Below, in pieces: positions 7,303-14,948 of a stretch of 64,000 nucleotides of DNA. The DNA is from [Mycobacterium] vasticus (lineage in GTDB: Bacteria > Actinomycetota > Actinomycetes > Mycobacteriales > Mycobacteriaceae), in assembly GCF_020181595.1 (NCBI RefSeq), contig NZ_CP084028.1, positions 3,636,475 through 3,700,474 on the forward strand. The letters are read 5' to 3'. The position numbers and the translations under genes are program-made. Below the pieces are notes generated by a model that saw nothing but the letters and a program-made list of their open reading frames with translations, searched no databases and was not told the DNA's origin. Numbering within the stretch: the stretch's first letter is position 1; each line of letters starts with the position of its first letter.

Positions 7303-9143
7303 TGCAGATCCAGCCCTTTCATGTCACCCGCAGCGCGCCAGTCGCGCAGCAGATCATCGAACGCATAGAAGCCGGGGCTGTAGGTCTCGCCCAGGAACGA
7401 GCGGCTGGCCTCGCCGAATCCACGACCCTCGTTGTTGTAATAACCTGGCGTGCAGGATAAGTCGAACGCGGTATTGTCGAATGCCAACTCCCGGATGGTG
7501 TTGACCCACCCGTTCTGGCCCTCCTCGCTGGGCTCGACCACCGCCACTTGCCGTTTGAGGGCCTCGGCGATGATGTAGGCGATGTGCTCGGCCTGCTGCT
7601 CGAACATCGCGGTGGTGTTGGCCGAGACGCCGCCCTGGATGAAGCCGGTGTGGAACTGGTTGGGGAACCCGCGGCTGGTCATCCCGTGCAGGGTCGCGAA
7701 CCCGTCACGCCAGTGGTCGAACAGCGACACCCCGTCGCGGCCTTCGATGACGTCGATCGCATACCGGCGGCTGATCTCCGTGGAGATCTCGAAACCACTG
7801 GCGAAGATGACGCAGTCGACCTCGTACTCGACGCCGCCCGCGACAATGCCTTTCTCCGTGAGCCTTTCGATACCCTTGGATTCGGCCACGTCGACCAGCG
7901 TCACGTTGGGCCGATTGAACGCGGGCAGGTAGGTGTCGCTGGAGGTCGGGCGCTTGCACATGAACCGGTAGTAGGGTTTGAGCGCCTCAGCGGTATGCGG
8001 GTCCTCGACGATGTCGGCGATGCGGCGACGCAGCCGCTCCATGATCTTGTAGTCCTCCTCCTCCCGCATCGCCATGATCTCCTCGACGCCGAGAGCCGTC
8101 GGGTCGGGGCTGGCGCCGATACGAGCGGTGAGGTTGCGACCCAACTCGGTCCAGAAGTCGCACACCATGTCGGGGGCGTCGAACACCACGCCCTCGAACG
8201 GCGACCAGCGGTGAAAGTTGCGTTTGCGTTCGGCCTGCCAGCCCGGCTGCAGCGACGCGGCCCACTGCGGGTCGGTCGGCTCGTTGCCGCGGAAGTCCAC
8301 CGACGACGGTGTTCGCTGGAAAACGTAGAGCTGCTTGGCATCCCGGCCCAGGTGCGGGACCAGTTGCACACCGGTCGCGCCGGTGCCGACCAGAGCCACG
8401 CGTTTGTCAGCCAGCTTGTCCAGGCCACCGTCGGCGTCACCGCCGGTGTAGTCGTAGTCCCAGCGGGCCGAGTGGAAGACGTGGCCGCCGGCGTCCATGA
8501 AGTCCTTGATGCCCGCGATGCCGGGCAACTTGGGCCGGTTGTAGGAGCCCTGCGCCATCACCACGAAACGCGCCCGCAGGTCATCCCCCCGGTTCGTCGT
8601 CAACCGCCAGCGCTTGATCTCCTCGTCCCAGCGGACACTGCGCACCTGGGTCGAGAAGATCGCCCCGTCATAGAGGCCGAAGTGCTTTCCGATGTTCTGG
8701 CAATGCGCGAATATCTCCGCGCCGTCGGCGAACTTCTTGGACGGGATGAAGTCGAGCTCTTCGAGCATGGGGATGTAGCAGTACGCGTCGTTGTCGCACT
8801 GGATTCCCGGGAAGCGGTTCCAATACCAGACGCCGCCGAAGTCGCCGCCCATCTCGATGACCCGCACGTCGGCCACGCCGGCCTTCTTCAGGTAGGCACC
8901 GGAGAGCAGTCCGGCTATGCCACCGCCGAGGACCACGACCTCGACGTCGGCATCGATGGGGTCACGCGGCGTCACCGGCATGTGCGGATCGACTTCGGCG
9001 AACTCGACGAAGTCATCCTTGAGTTCGAGGTACTGACTGGAACCCTCGGGGCGAATGCGTTTGGCCCGCTCTGCGGCGTACCGGCGCCGCATCGCATCGA
9101 TATCGATGTCCTCGGGTGTGCGGGTCGGGGCGCAGTCGGTCAT
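7299..9143 (-). CDS. Flavoprotein monooxygenase, Baeyer-Villiger type
   Basis: FAD- and NADPH-dependent monooxygenase of 614 residues, expected to insert oxygen next to a ketone. The first Rossmann motif VVVLGGGIAGLLSG is near residue 50, the FHSARWDY stretch that corresponds to the Baeyer-Villiger fingerprint (H-x3-W) near 220, and the second Rossmann GTGATGVQL near 255. Length matches cyclopentadecanone and steroid Baeyer-Villiger enzymes, which carry an N-terminal extension like the one here. The ATG at 9143 follows AAAGGAA and overlaps the Rieske stop; a longer open frame reaching 9359 would run into the Rieske gene. A ketone produced by an SDR in this operon is a plausible substrate. Confidence 0.88.
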   Translation of the reverse strand: MTDCAPTRTPEDIDIDAMRRRYAAERAKRIRPEGSSQYLELKDDFVEFAEVDPHMPVTPRDPIDADVEVVVLGGGIAGLLSGAYLKKAGVADVRVIEMGGDFGGVWYWNRFPGIQCDNDAYCYIPMLEELDFIPSKKFADGAEIFAHCQNIGKHFGLYDGAIFSTQVRSVRWDEEIKRWRLTTNRGDDLRARFVVMAQGSYNRPKLPGIAGIKDFMDAGGHVFHSARWDYDYTGGDADGGLDKLADKRVALVGTGATGVQLVPHLGRDAKQLYVFQRTPSSVDFRGNEPTDPQWAASLQPGWQAERKRNFHRWSPFEGVVFDAPDMVCDFWTELGRNLTARIGASPDPTALGVEEIMAMREEEDYKIMERLRRRIADIVEDPHTAEALKPYYRFMCKRPTSSDTYLPAFNRPNVTLVDVAESKGIERLTEKGIVAGGVEYEVDCVIFASGFEISTEISRRYAIDVIEGRDGVSLFDHWRDGFATLHGMTSRGFPNQFHTGFIQGGVSANTTAMFEQQAEHIAYIIAEALKRQVAVVEPSEEGQNGWVNTIRELAFDNTAFDLSCTPGYYNNEGRGFGEASRSFLGETYSPGFYAFDDLLRDWRAAGDMKGLDLQ

Positions 9144-10522
9144 CGGCTGTTTCCTTTTCCGATCTGCTCGGGCGCACCGGTACCCATGTACTTCGCCAAC
9201 TGGTGATGCAGGTTGACGATCGCGCGTTCTCGATAGGGGTTGGGCTTGGCCCCTTGGTAGCCAAGAGATTTCATTCCTTGCTGGACTGCCGCCATGTTGG
9301 AGAAGTCCTGCGGCAGCACCGACCGCCAGCCCGGGTCGCCCACCGGGGTGTGTTCCCACTGGGTCTGCGGCTCTTCACCTTTCGGAAAGAGCTCGAACAC
9401 CGAGACCTCGAAGATGCACTTGTCCGGGTCATAGCTGGGGTGCGGCCGGGCGCTGTAACACAGAGCACTGGTCAGCCCCTGGCCGATCTGGAAGTTCGGG
9501 AAGATCTGCCAGGCGGTGCCGGCCTCTCCGAGCACGTCGGGGTCGATGACCGGCCAGACGACCCCGCGGGCCTCGTCGTCGCGGCGCGCCGAGGCCAGCC
9601 AGTGCGCCAGCACCTGATCAGCCGGGGTGCCCTCGGGCAGTTCGTCGACCAGACGCTTGGCGGCGTTGACCAGGGTCGCCGTGGTGGTGGCGTTGGTCTC
9701 CTCCATGGTGTAGACCTGCATCTCCGCGGTCGACACCCGTGGGTCGTCGCCGATACCCAGTCGGATCTTGGACTTGGTGGCCTCCAGGTCATCCGGCGCG
9801 TCGTAGCCGATGTTGCTGTGCCTGCCCTGCGCCCGGGCCCAGCCCTTGAACTCACCGAACCGGTTGAACTCCGGGTGGGTGGTGTAGACGTGGTAGGTCT
9901 CGTTGAAGGCCTCCAGGGCGACCTTCCAATTGCAGTCGAACTCAACCCATTTGCGCCACTTGTAGCGCATGTTCTCCAGGCCGAACGGTTCGAGGACCTT
10001 GGCCGCCGGGAACAGGTAGTCGTCCAGCGATTCGCCTTCCGGATCCATGTTGATCCACAGCCAGCCGCCCCAGGTGTCGACCCGCACCGGCCGCAGGTGA
10101 GTGTTCTCCGGCGTCAGGGTGCCCTGCCAGTCGTCCCGCTCCCGGATGTGCGTGCACGTCCCGTCGAGATCGTAGGTCCAGCCGTGGAAGCCGCACACGA
10201 ACGACTTTCGGGTGCGTGCGCAGGCGTTCTTGGCGCCGTCGGGGGTGTCGATCAGCCGCCGACCGCGGTGCATGCACACGTTGTGGTGGGCCCGAAACTC
10301 CGAGGGTCCGGTGCGCACCACGATGATCGAGTCGTCGAGGATGTCGTAGGTGAGGTAGCTACCCACCTCCGGCAGGTCCTCGATCCGGCCGGCCTGCTGC
10401 CACACCTTGCGCCAGAGCCTGTCCCGCTCGGCACGCGCGTAGTCGCCGCAGGTGTAGGCCTCGACGCCGATCGTCATCGGCTGCGAAAGTTCCTCGGCAC
10501 CAACGGTTTTCCCACTCGTCAT
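9140..10522 (-). CDS. Rieske non-haem iron oxygenase, alpha subunit
   Basis: Ring- or alkyl-hydroxylating oxygenase of 460 residues. The Rieske 2Fe-2S ligands are intact: Cys83 and His85 (NVCMHRG), Cys110 and His113 (VCGFHGW). The mononuclear iron site is seen in EAFNETYHVYTTH, giving His-x4-His with a Glu three residues before the first His, where most family members have Asp; carnitine monooxygenase CntA also has Glu there. No beta-subunit gene is present, suggesting an alpha-only enzyme. The ATG at 10522 follows GAGGAGGAT and overlaps the SDR stop as TGATG. The reductase at 2345 is the likely electron donor. Confidence 0.9.
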   Translation of the reverse strand: MTSGKTVGAEELSQPMTIGVEAYTCGDYARAERDRLWRKVWQQAGRIEDLPEVGSYLTYDILDDSIIVVRTGPSEFRAHHNVCMHRGRRLIDTPDGAKNACARTRKSFVCGFHGWTYDLDGTCTHIRERDDWQGTLTPENTHLRPVRVDTWGGWLWINMDPEGESLDDYLFPAAKVLEPFGLENMRYKWRKWVEFDCNWKVALEAFNETYHVYTTHPEFNRFGEFKGWARAQGRHSNIGYDAPDDLEATKSKIRLGIGDDPRVSTAEMQVYTMEETNATTTATLVNAAKRLVDELPEGTPADQVLAHWLASARRDDEARGVVWPVIDPDVLGEAGTAWQIFPNFQIGQGLTSALCYSARPHPSYDPDKCIFEVSVFELFPKGEEPQTQWEHTPVGDPGWRSVLPQDFSNMAAVQQGMKSLGYQGAKPNPYRERAIVNLHHQLAKYMGTGAPEQIGKGNSR

Positions 10523-11376
10523 CACATCCTCCTCATCGCGGCGCGGAAGGTCTCGTCCTTGAGAAACAGCGAGGTGTTGTCGGCGCCGAGGTGGCTCCAC
10601 CGCAGGTCGAGTCCGCCGTCGACCAGCAGCGTCTGGCCGGTGATGTAGCTCGACAGCTCCGAGAGCAGGAACAGGATCGGCCCGGCCTGCTCCTCGGGCC
10701 GTCCGCGGCGTCCCATCGCAATGGCCTGCCGGTCGCGCTCGGGATCGTCGTCGACGTACGTGCCTGAGGCCGCCGTCTCGGTGACGCCGGGGGCGACCGC
10801 GTTCACCCGGATTCCGGCCTGCGCCAGCTCAACCGCCATGGTGCGGGTCATCGCGACCACGGCGGCCTTGGCGGTGCCGTAGGCGATGTGGAACGGCGCA
10901 CTGTTCATCCCGCTGACCGAGGAGATCGAGACGATCGAGCCGGGCAGCCGTTGGGCCACCAGCTCGGCGGCGACCGCGCGGCTCATGAAGAAGGCGGTTT
11001 CGAGGTTGTGCGAGAAGATCTCTCGCCAGTCCGACCGCGCCACCCGGGTGGACGGCATCCAGGTCGCCGGGGCGGCGCCCCCGGCGACGTTGACCAACCC
11101 GTAGAGCCGGCCGTCGGCGCGGTTCGCCGCGTCGAGCACCGCGGCGATGCCGTCGTCGGTGCCGGCGTCGGCCGCCACCGGCACCACCGGCAGGCCTTGG
11201 CCGATCAGCGGCGCGATGTGCTCGTCGAGGTTGTCCTTCGACCGGCTCACCGCGATCACGGTGGCGCCGGCTCGGGCGGCCATCGTGGTGACCGCCGTTC
11301 CGATCCCGCCGCCGCCGGCGCCCGAGACGACCACGACCTGGCCCGCAAGGCTCACCAGGCTGGAGATATCCGCCAT
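10522..11376 (-). CDS. Short-chain dehydrogenase/reductase, first gene of the oxygenase operon
   Basis: NAD(P)-dependent oxidoreductase of 284 residues. Visible are the glycine-rich SGAGGGGIG near residue 18, NVAGG near 95, SISSVSG near 150, YGTAK near 165 and the C-terminal TGQTLLVDGG. The ATG at 11376 follows AGGAGAAAG; an open frame to 11472 runs through the promoter palindrome and is rejected. All six genes from here to 4128 overlap their neighbours by 1-4 nt, so they are surely one transcript under the control region at 11404-11512. Confidence 0.88.
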   Translation of the reverse strand: MADISSLVSLAGQVVVVSGAGGGGIGTAVTTMAARAGATVIAVSRSKDNLDEHIAPLIGQGLPVVPVAADAGTDDGIAAVLDAANRADGRLYGLVNVAGGAAPATWMPSTRVARSDWREIFSHNLETAFFMSRAVAAELVAQRLPGSIVSISSVSGMNSAPFHIAYGTAKAAVVAMTRTMAVELAQAGIRVNAVAPGVTETAASGTYVDDDPERDRQAIAMGRRGRPEEQAGPILFLLSELSSYITGQTLLVDGGLDLRWSHLGADNTSLFLKDETFRAAMRRM

Positions 11377-11403
11377 GACCCGCTTTCTCCTGGCATACGG
11401 AAT

Positions 11404-11421
11404 TTGTCCGGACAACATATG
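11404..11421. promoter_or_regulatory. Palindromic operator at the oxygenase-operon promoter
   Basis: TTGTCCGGACAA (11404-11415) is a perfect 12-bp palindrome, 28 nt above the ATG at 11376. On the minus strand TATGTT (11414-11419) is a TANNNT -10 touching it, with TTCTCA 16 bp upstream as a weak -35. The position suits a TetR- or MarR-type repressor. A second imperfect copy lies at 11499-11512. Confidence 0.5.
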
Positions 11422-11498
11422 GGATTCTTCCCTTATGAGAACACTATTCCGCAGCGCGCTGCGCAGAGTCAAGACTCGACCGGGCGACCCGGCCGTTT

Positions 11499-11512
11499 CA
11501 TATTGTCTGGAC
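11499..11512. promoter_or_regulatory. Second, imperfect copy of the oxygenase-operon operator
   Basis: CATATTGTCTGGAC read on the minus strand is GTCCAGACAATATG, matching GTCCGGACAACATATG at 11406-11421 apart from one substitution and a two-base gap. The two copies face each other across 77 bp, which could support a looped repressor complex. Inference from sequence only. Confidence 0.4.
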
Positions 11513-11522
11513 TAAACGCCCG

Positions 11523-12482
11523 TCAGACCTTCGGGCAGTAGTGCATCGGGTTGTCCCGCTCATCCAGCGGCGGAAGGTTGCGCGCCGGGGTGTGCACCAA
11601 CGGCGCATCGGCCGGGCAGCGGCCGCCGGCCCGGTCCCAGCCGGCCCGCGCCCGCGGGTGCATCCGCATCCGCCGCGGCACCACGGTGAACACCGCCCCG
11701 ACCAGGCGGCCGAACCGGCGGTGCAGCCATGCGTCGCGCGCCGACCAGGTGTAGCCCAGCAGCTCACGCACCGGCGGGTCGTAGAGCCCGACGGTCAGCC
11801 ACACGAACATCGGCGCGACCATCTTGCGCTGCAGCGCCCACATCCAGTCCGGGATCCACTGCGCGAACGGTGGTTTGGGCAGAGTGGTCAGGTCCAGCAC
11901 GTCGCGGGTGGCCTTGTTGTCCTCCAGCACCTCACGGCACATGTGGTCCCAGTAGACCTCGAAGTCCTCCCAGGTCTGCGGCACCGGACGCATGCTCATG
12001 CCGTACATCGCGTACCAGGTCTTGTGCTCCTCGAAGAGCTGGCGCCGCTCGTCGTCCGAAATGCCCCCGCACAACCAGTCGGCCACGATCATGGTGCCGA
12101 CGAAGAACGTCGCGTGCGCCCAATAGAAGACGTCGGGGTTCAGCGCGTGGTAGCGGCGGCCCTGGGCGTCGACGCCCTTGATGTTGATGTGGTAGTCGCG
12201 GACCTCGGCGCCGGTCATCGGAGCCCGATCACCGTCGAAGACCACCCCGCCGATCGGATACAGCGAGCGCATCAGCCGCGGCCAGCGCTCCCGGAAGAAC
12301 GTCGAGTGCTCTTCGACGGCCGCACCGAGCTGCGGGTGCATGTTCTGCATCGACCCCGCCCACGGCCCCTGCAGCATGCCGCGCCAGTCGCCGAAGTATC
12401 GCCAGGTCAGCGAGTCCGGCCCCAGCGGCTGCGGCGCAGGGTCGGCCGGCAGCGGACACACCTCGGAGATGTCTTGAGTCAC
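11523..12482 (-). CDS. Oxygenase MpaB-family protein (DUF2236)
   Basis: Protein of 319 residues of the DUF2236 family, which includes MpaB and the haem-dependent latex-clearing oxygenase Lcp. Typical features are the early YFGDWRGMLQGPWAGSMQNMHP stretch (Arg/Trp-rich, near residue 30) and FYWAHATFFVGT near 120, whose His is the probable haem ligand. The later YAMYGMSMRPVP and DHM segments also fit the family. The function of mycobacterial members is unknown; an oxidative role fits the cluster. It starts with GTG at 12482 and shares its upstream region with desA1. It ends 147 nt before the start of the SDR operon, with operator-like repeats between. Confidence 0.8.
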   Translation of the reverse strand: MTQDISEVCPLPADPAPQPLGPDSLTWRYFGDWRGMLQGPWAGSMQNMHPQLGAAVEEHSTFFRERWPRLMRSLYPIGGVVFDGDRAPMTGAEVRDYHINIKGVDAQGRRYHALNPDVFYWAHATFFVGTMIVADWLCGGISDDERRQLFEEHKTWYAMYGMSMRPVPQTWEDFEVYWDHMCREVLEDNKATRDVLDLTTLPKPPFAQWIPDWMWALQRKMVAPMFVWLTVGLYDPPVRELLGYTWSARDAWLHRRFGRLVGAVFTVVPRRMRMHPRARAGWDRAGGRCPADAPLVHTPARNLPPLDERDNPMHYCPKV

Positions 12483-12515
12483 GATGGCGCTTCCCGTCGG
12501 GCGTAGGGCGTCTTA

Positions 12516-12531
12516 GACAACGAATGTTGTC
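12516..12531. promoter_or_regulatory. Palindrome between the MpaB-family gene and desA1
   Basis: GACAACGAATGTTGTC is a perfect 6-bp inverted repeat with a 4-bp spacer. It lies 34 nt above the MpaB-family start and 38 nt before the -35 of desA1, so it could serve either gene. The GACAA half also occurs in the 11404 and 11499 sites, in a different arrangement. TGACGTCA at 12544-12551 is a second short palindrome nearby. Confidence 0.45.
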
Positions 12532-12568
12532 AGAATTGAACTGTGACGTCAACACGCCCATCCCGAAC

Positions 12569-12597
12569 TTGATGCAACCGAAAGACACAGATATATT
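12569..12597 (+). promoter_or_regulatory. Promoter of desA1
   Basis: TTGATG (-35, 12569-12574), a 17-bp spacer, and TATATT (-10, 12592-12597) form the clearest sigma70-type promoter on this strand. The start of transcription would be near 12604, giving an approximately 30-nt leader with GGGAG before the ATG at 12634. Confidence 0.6.
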
Positions 12598-12633
12598 GCC
12601 TGCAACTACCGGACACAGATAACTGGGAGCATC

Positions 12634-13644
12634 ATGGCGCGGGAATGGACCGAACTGGAGTTGCTGCAGGAGCTCGAACCGGTCGTCGAGAACGCGGTCA
12701 ACCGGCACTTCTCCATGACCAAGGACTGGAATCCGCACGACTACGTGCCCTGGTCCGAGGGAAAGAACTACTATGCGCTCGGCGGTCAGGACTGGGACCC
12801 CGAGCAGTCGAAGCTGTCCGAGGTCGCCCGCACCGCGATGATTCAGAATCTGCTGACCGAGGACAACCTGCCCTCGTATCACCGCGAGATCGCGATGAAC
12901 TTCACCATGGACGCCCCGTGGGGCACCTGGGTGAACCGCTGGACCGCCGAGGAGAACCGGCACGGCATCGCCCTGCGCGACTACCTGGTCGTCACCCGCA
13001 ACTGCGACCCCATCGAGCTCGAGACGCTGCGGATGGAGACCGTCAACCGCGGCTTCAGCCCCGGCCAGAACCACCAGGTCTCCGGCGACCTGTTCGCCGC
13101 GAGCCTGTTCGACTCGGTCATCTACGTGACCTTCCAGGAGCTGGCCACCAGGATCTCGCACCGCAACACCGGCCGGGCCTGCAATGACCCCATCGCCGAC
13201 CAGCTGCTGGCCCGGATCTCGCACGACGAGAACCTGCACATGATCTTCTACCGCGACGTCAGCGCCGTCGGTTTCGACATCGCGCCGGAGCGGGCGATGT
13301 ACTCGCTGCACCGGGTGCTGGCCAACTTCCAGATGCCCGGGTACGTGGTCCCGGAGTTCCGCCGCAAGGCGGTGATCATCGCCGTCGGCGGTGTCTACGA
13401 CCCGATGATCCACCGCGACGACGTGGTGATGCCGGTGCTCAAGAAGTGGGGCATCCTCGAGCGGAGCTTCACCGGCGAGGCCGCCCGCTACCAGGAGCTG
13501 ATCGGCGGGCTGGTCGCCGAGCTGGACGACACCTGCGAGAAGTTCGAGATCGCCAAGCAGCGCCGGCAGGAGCGCGAGGCCAAGGTCGCCGAGAAGCGGG
13601 CCGCACAGGCCGCCACCAAGGAGCTCGCCTCATCGGCGTCCTAA
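12634..13644 (+). CDS. desA1: Acyl-ACP desaturase DesA1
   Basis: Diiron acyl-ACP desaturase of 336 residues that introduces double bonds into acyl chains destined for mycolic acids. Iron ligands are visible in AEENRHG (near residue 108) and SHDENLH (near 195), the two ExxH motifs of the family. The length and the C-terminal charged tail (KQRRQEREAKVAEKRAAQ) agree with DesA1 of M. tuberculosis, and the next gene, dusB, is the same as there. It has its own promoter at 12569 and an ATG preceded by GGGAG. The palindrome at 12516 may be its operator; desaturase genes in mycobacteria are under a dedicated TetR regulator (MadR). Confidence 0.93.
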   Translation: MAREWTELELLQELEPVVENAVNRHFSMTKDWNPHDYVPWSEGKNYYALGGQDWDPEQSKLSEVARTAMIQNLLTEDNLPSYHREIAMNFTMDAPWGTWVNRWTAEENRHGIALRDYLVVTRNCDPIELETLRMETVNRGFSPGQNHQVSGDLFAASLFDSVIYVTFQELATRISHRNTGRACNDPIADQLLARISHDENLHMIFYRDVSAVGFDIAPERAMYSLHRVLANFQMPGYVVPEFRRKAVIIAVGGVYDPMIHRDDVVMPVLKKWGILERSFTGEAARYQELIGGLVAELDDTCEKFEIAKQRRQEREAKVAEKRAAQAATKELASSAS

Positions 13645-14795
13645 CCGAACAGCAGCGCACGCTGCGGATCGGGTCGATCGAACTCGCCAGCCCGGTGGTG
13701 CTGGCTCCGATGGCCGGTGTGACCAACGTCGCATTCCGCACGCTCTGCCGCGAACTGGAGCAGTCCCGGGCCGGCACGGTCAGCGGGCTGTACGTGTGCG
13801 AGATGGTGACCGCGCGGGCGCTGGTCGAGCGCCACCCGGCCACCCTGCACATGACCACGTTCGCGCCGGATGAATCGCCGCGCTCGCTGCAGCTCTACAC
13901 CGTCGACCCGGACACCACCTACGCCGCGGCGAAGATGATCGCCGACGAGGGCCTGGCCGACCACATCGACATGAACTTCGGCTGCCCGGTGCCCAAGGTG
14001 ACCCGGCTCGGGGGCGGGTCGGCGCTGCCCTACAAGCGCCGCCTGTTCGGCAACATCGTCGCCGCCGCGGTGCGGGGAGTCGCCGGCACCGACATACCGG
14101 TGACGGTGAAGTTCCGGATCGGTATCGACGACGCCCACCACACCCATCTGGACGCCGGGCGCATCGCCGAGGCCGAGGGCGCCGCAGCCGTGGCCCTGCA
14201 CGCGCGGACCGCGTCGCAGCGCTACTCCGGCACCGCGGATTGGGACCAGATCGCCCAGCTCAAGGCACATGTCACCTCGATTCCCGTGCTGGGCAACGGG
14301 GACATCTTCGAAGCCGGCGATGCGCTGGCCATGATGGCGGCCACCGGCTGCGACGGCGTGGTGATCGGCCGGGGCTGCCTGGGCCGGCCGTGGCTGTTCG
14401 CGGAGCTGTCGGCGGCGTTCGCCGGCCTTCCCACCGCCACCCCGCCCACCCTGGGTGAGGTCGCCGACATCATCCGCCGGCACGGTGAGCTGCTGGCAGC
14501 ACATTTCGGCGAGGACAAGGGGATGCGCGAGATCCGCAAGCACGTCGCCTGGTACCTGCACGGATTTCCGGCCGGTTCGGAACTGCGGCGCGCGCTGGCG
14601 ATGGTCACCACCCTGGGCGAGCTCGACGCGCTGCTGGGGCAGCTGGACGGGTCGATCCCGTTTCCCGACGCTGCGACCGGGCCGCGTGGCCGGCAGGGAT
14701 CGGCGGCCAAGGTCGCCCTTCCCGACGGCTGGCTGGCGGACCCGGACGACTGTGCGGTGCCCGTCGGAGCCGACATTATGCACTCAGGTGGCTGA
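13632..14795 (+). CDS. dusB: tRNA-dihydrouridine synthase DusB (start codon unusual or misplaced)
   Basis: FMN enzyme reducing uridine in tRNA to dihydrouridine. The flavin-binding APMAGVTN lies near the N-terminus, the catalytic Cys in MNFGCPVPKVTRLGGGSALP, and HARTASQRYSG and GNGDIF in the barrel. No ATG, GTG or TTG exists in frame between 13446 (deep inside desA1) and codons inside the first conserved strand. The only site with a good ribosome-binding sequence is an ATC codon at 13632, 8 nt after AAGGAG (13618-13623), giving 387 residues, near the family's usual length. The true start could be this ATC, a CTG near 13664, or the gene may be read through coupling with desA1, which it overlaps by 13 nt. 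Confidence 0.85.
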   Translation: MGVLTEQQRTLRIGSIELASPVVLAPMAGVTNVAFRTLCRELEQSRAGTVSGLYVCEMVTARALVERHPATLHMTTFAPDESPRSLQLYTVDPDTTYAAAKMIADEGLADHIDMNFGCPVPKVTRLGGGSALPYKRRLFGNIVAAAVRGVAGTDIPVTVKFRIGIDDAHHTHLDAGRIAEAEGAAAVALHARTASQRYSGTADWDQIAQLKAHVTSIPVLGNGDIFEAGDALAMMAATGCDGVVIGRGCLGRPWLFAELSAAFAGLPTATPPTLGEVADIIRRHGELLAAHFGEDKGMREIRKHVAWYLHGFPAGSELRRALAMVTTLGELDALLGQLDGSIPFPDAATGPRGRQGSAAKVALPDGWLADPDDCAVPVGADIMHSGG

Positions 14796-14836
14796 AATGA
14801 GACGTTCTCGACATCGCGTGTCACGAAAAGTCTCAG

Positions 14837-14842
14837 TAGTAT
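14837..14842 (+). promoter_or_regulatory. Possible -10 box before the LCP gene
   Basis: TAGTAT in the 153-bp gap between dusB and the LCP gene, about 107 nt before the ATG. A GTCCC-GATG-GGGAC hairpin follows in the leader, of unknown role. Weak call. Confidence 0.3.
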
Positions 14843-14948
14843 GAGTTGCTTGCCGCCCCCGCCCCGGGGGTAGTCCCGATGGGGACGAACGACTGAGCTG
14901 ACGTGGCAGAAGCCCGCCAGTCCCGAATACTCGGAGGCCCTTGAGGAC

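Noticed and set aside
1..12482. Assignment of the left cluster to cholesterol degradation
   Set aside because: No ring-cleavage genes (KstD, HsaA-D) or KstR-type operator were seen; a KshB-like reductase and a Rieske protein alone do not define that pathway.
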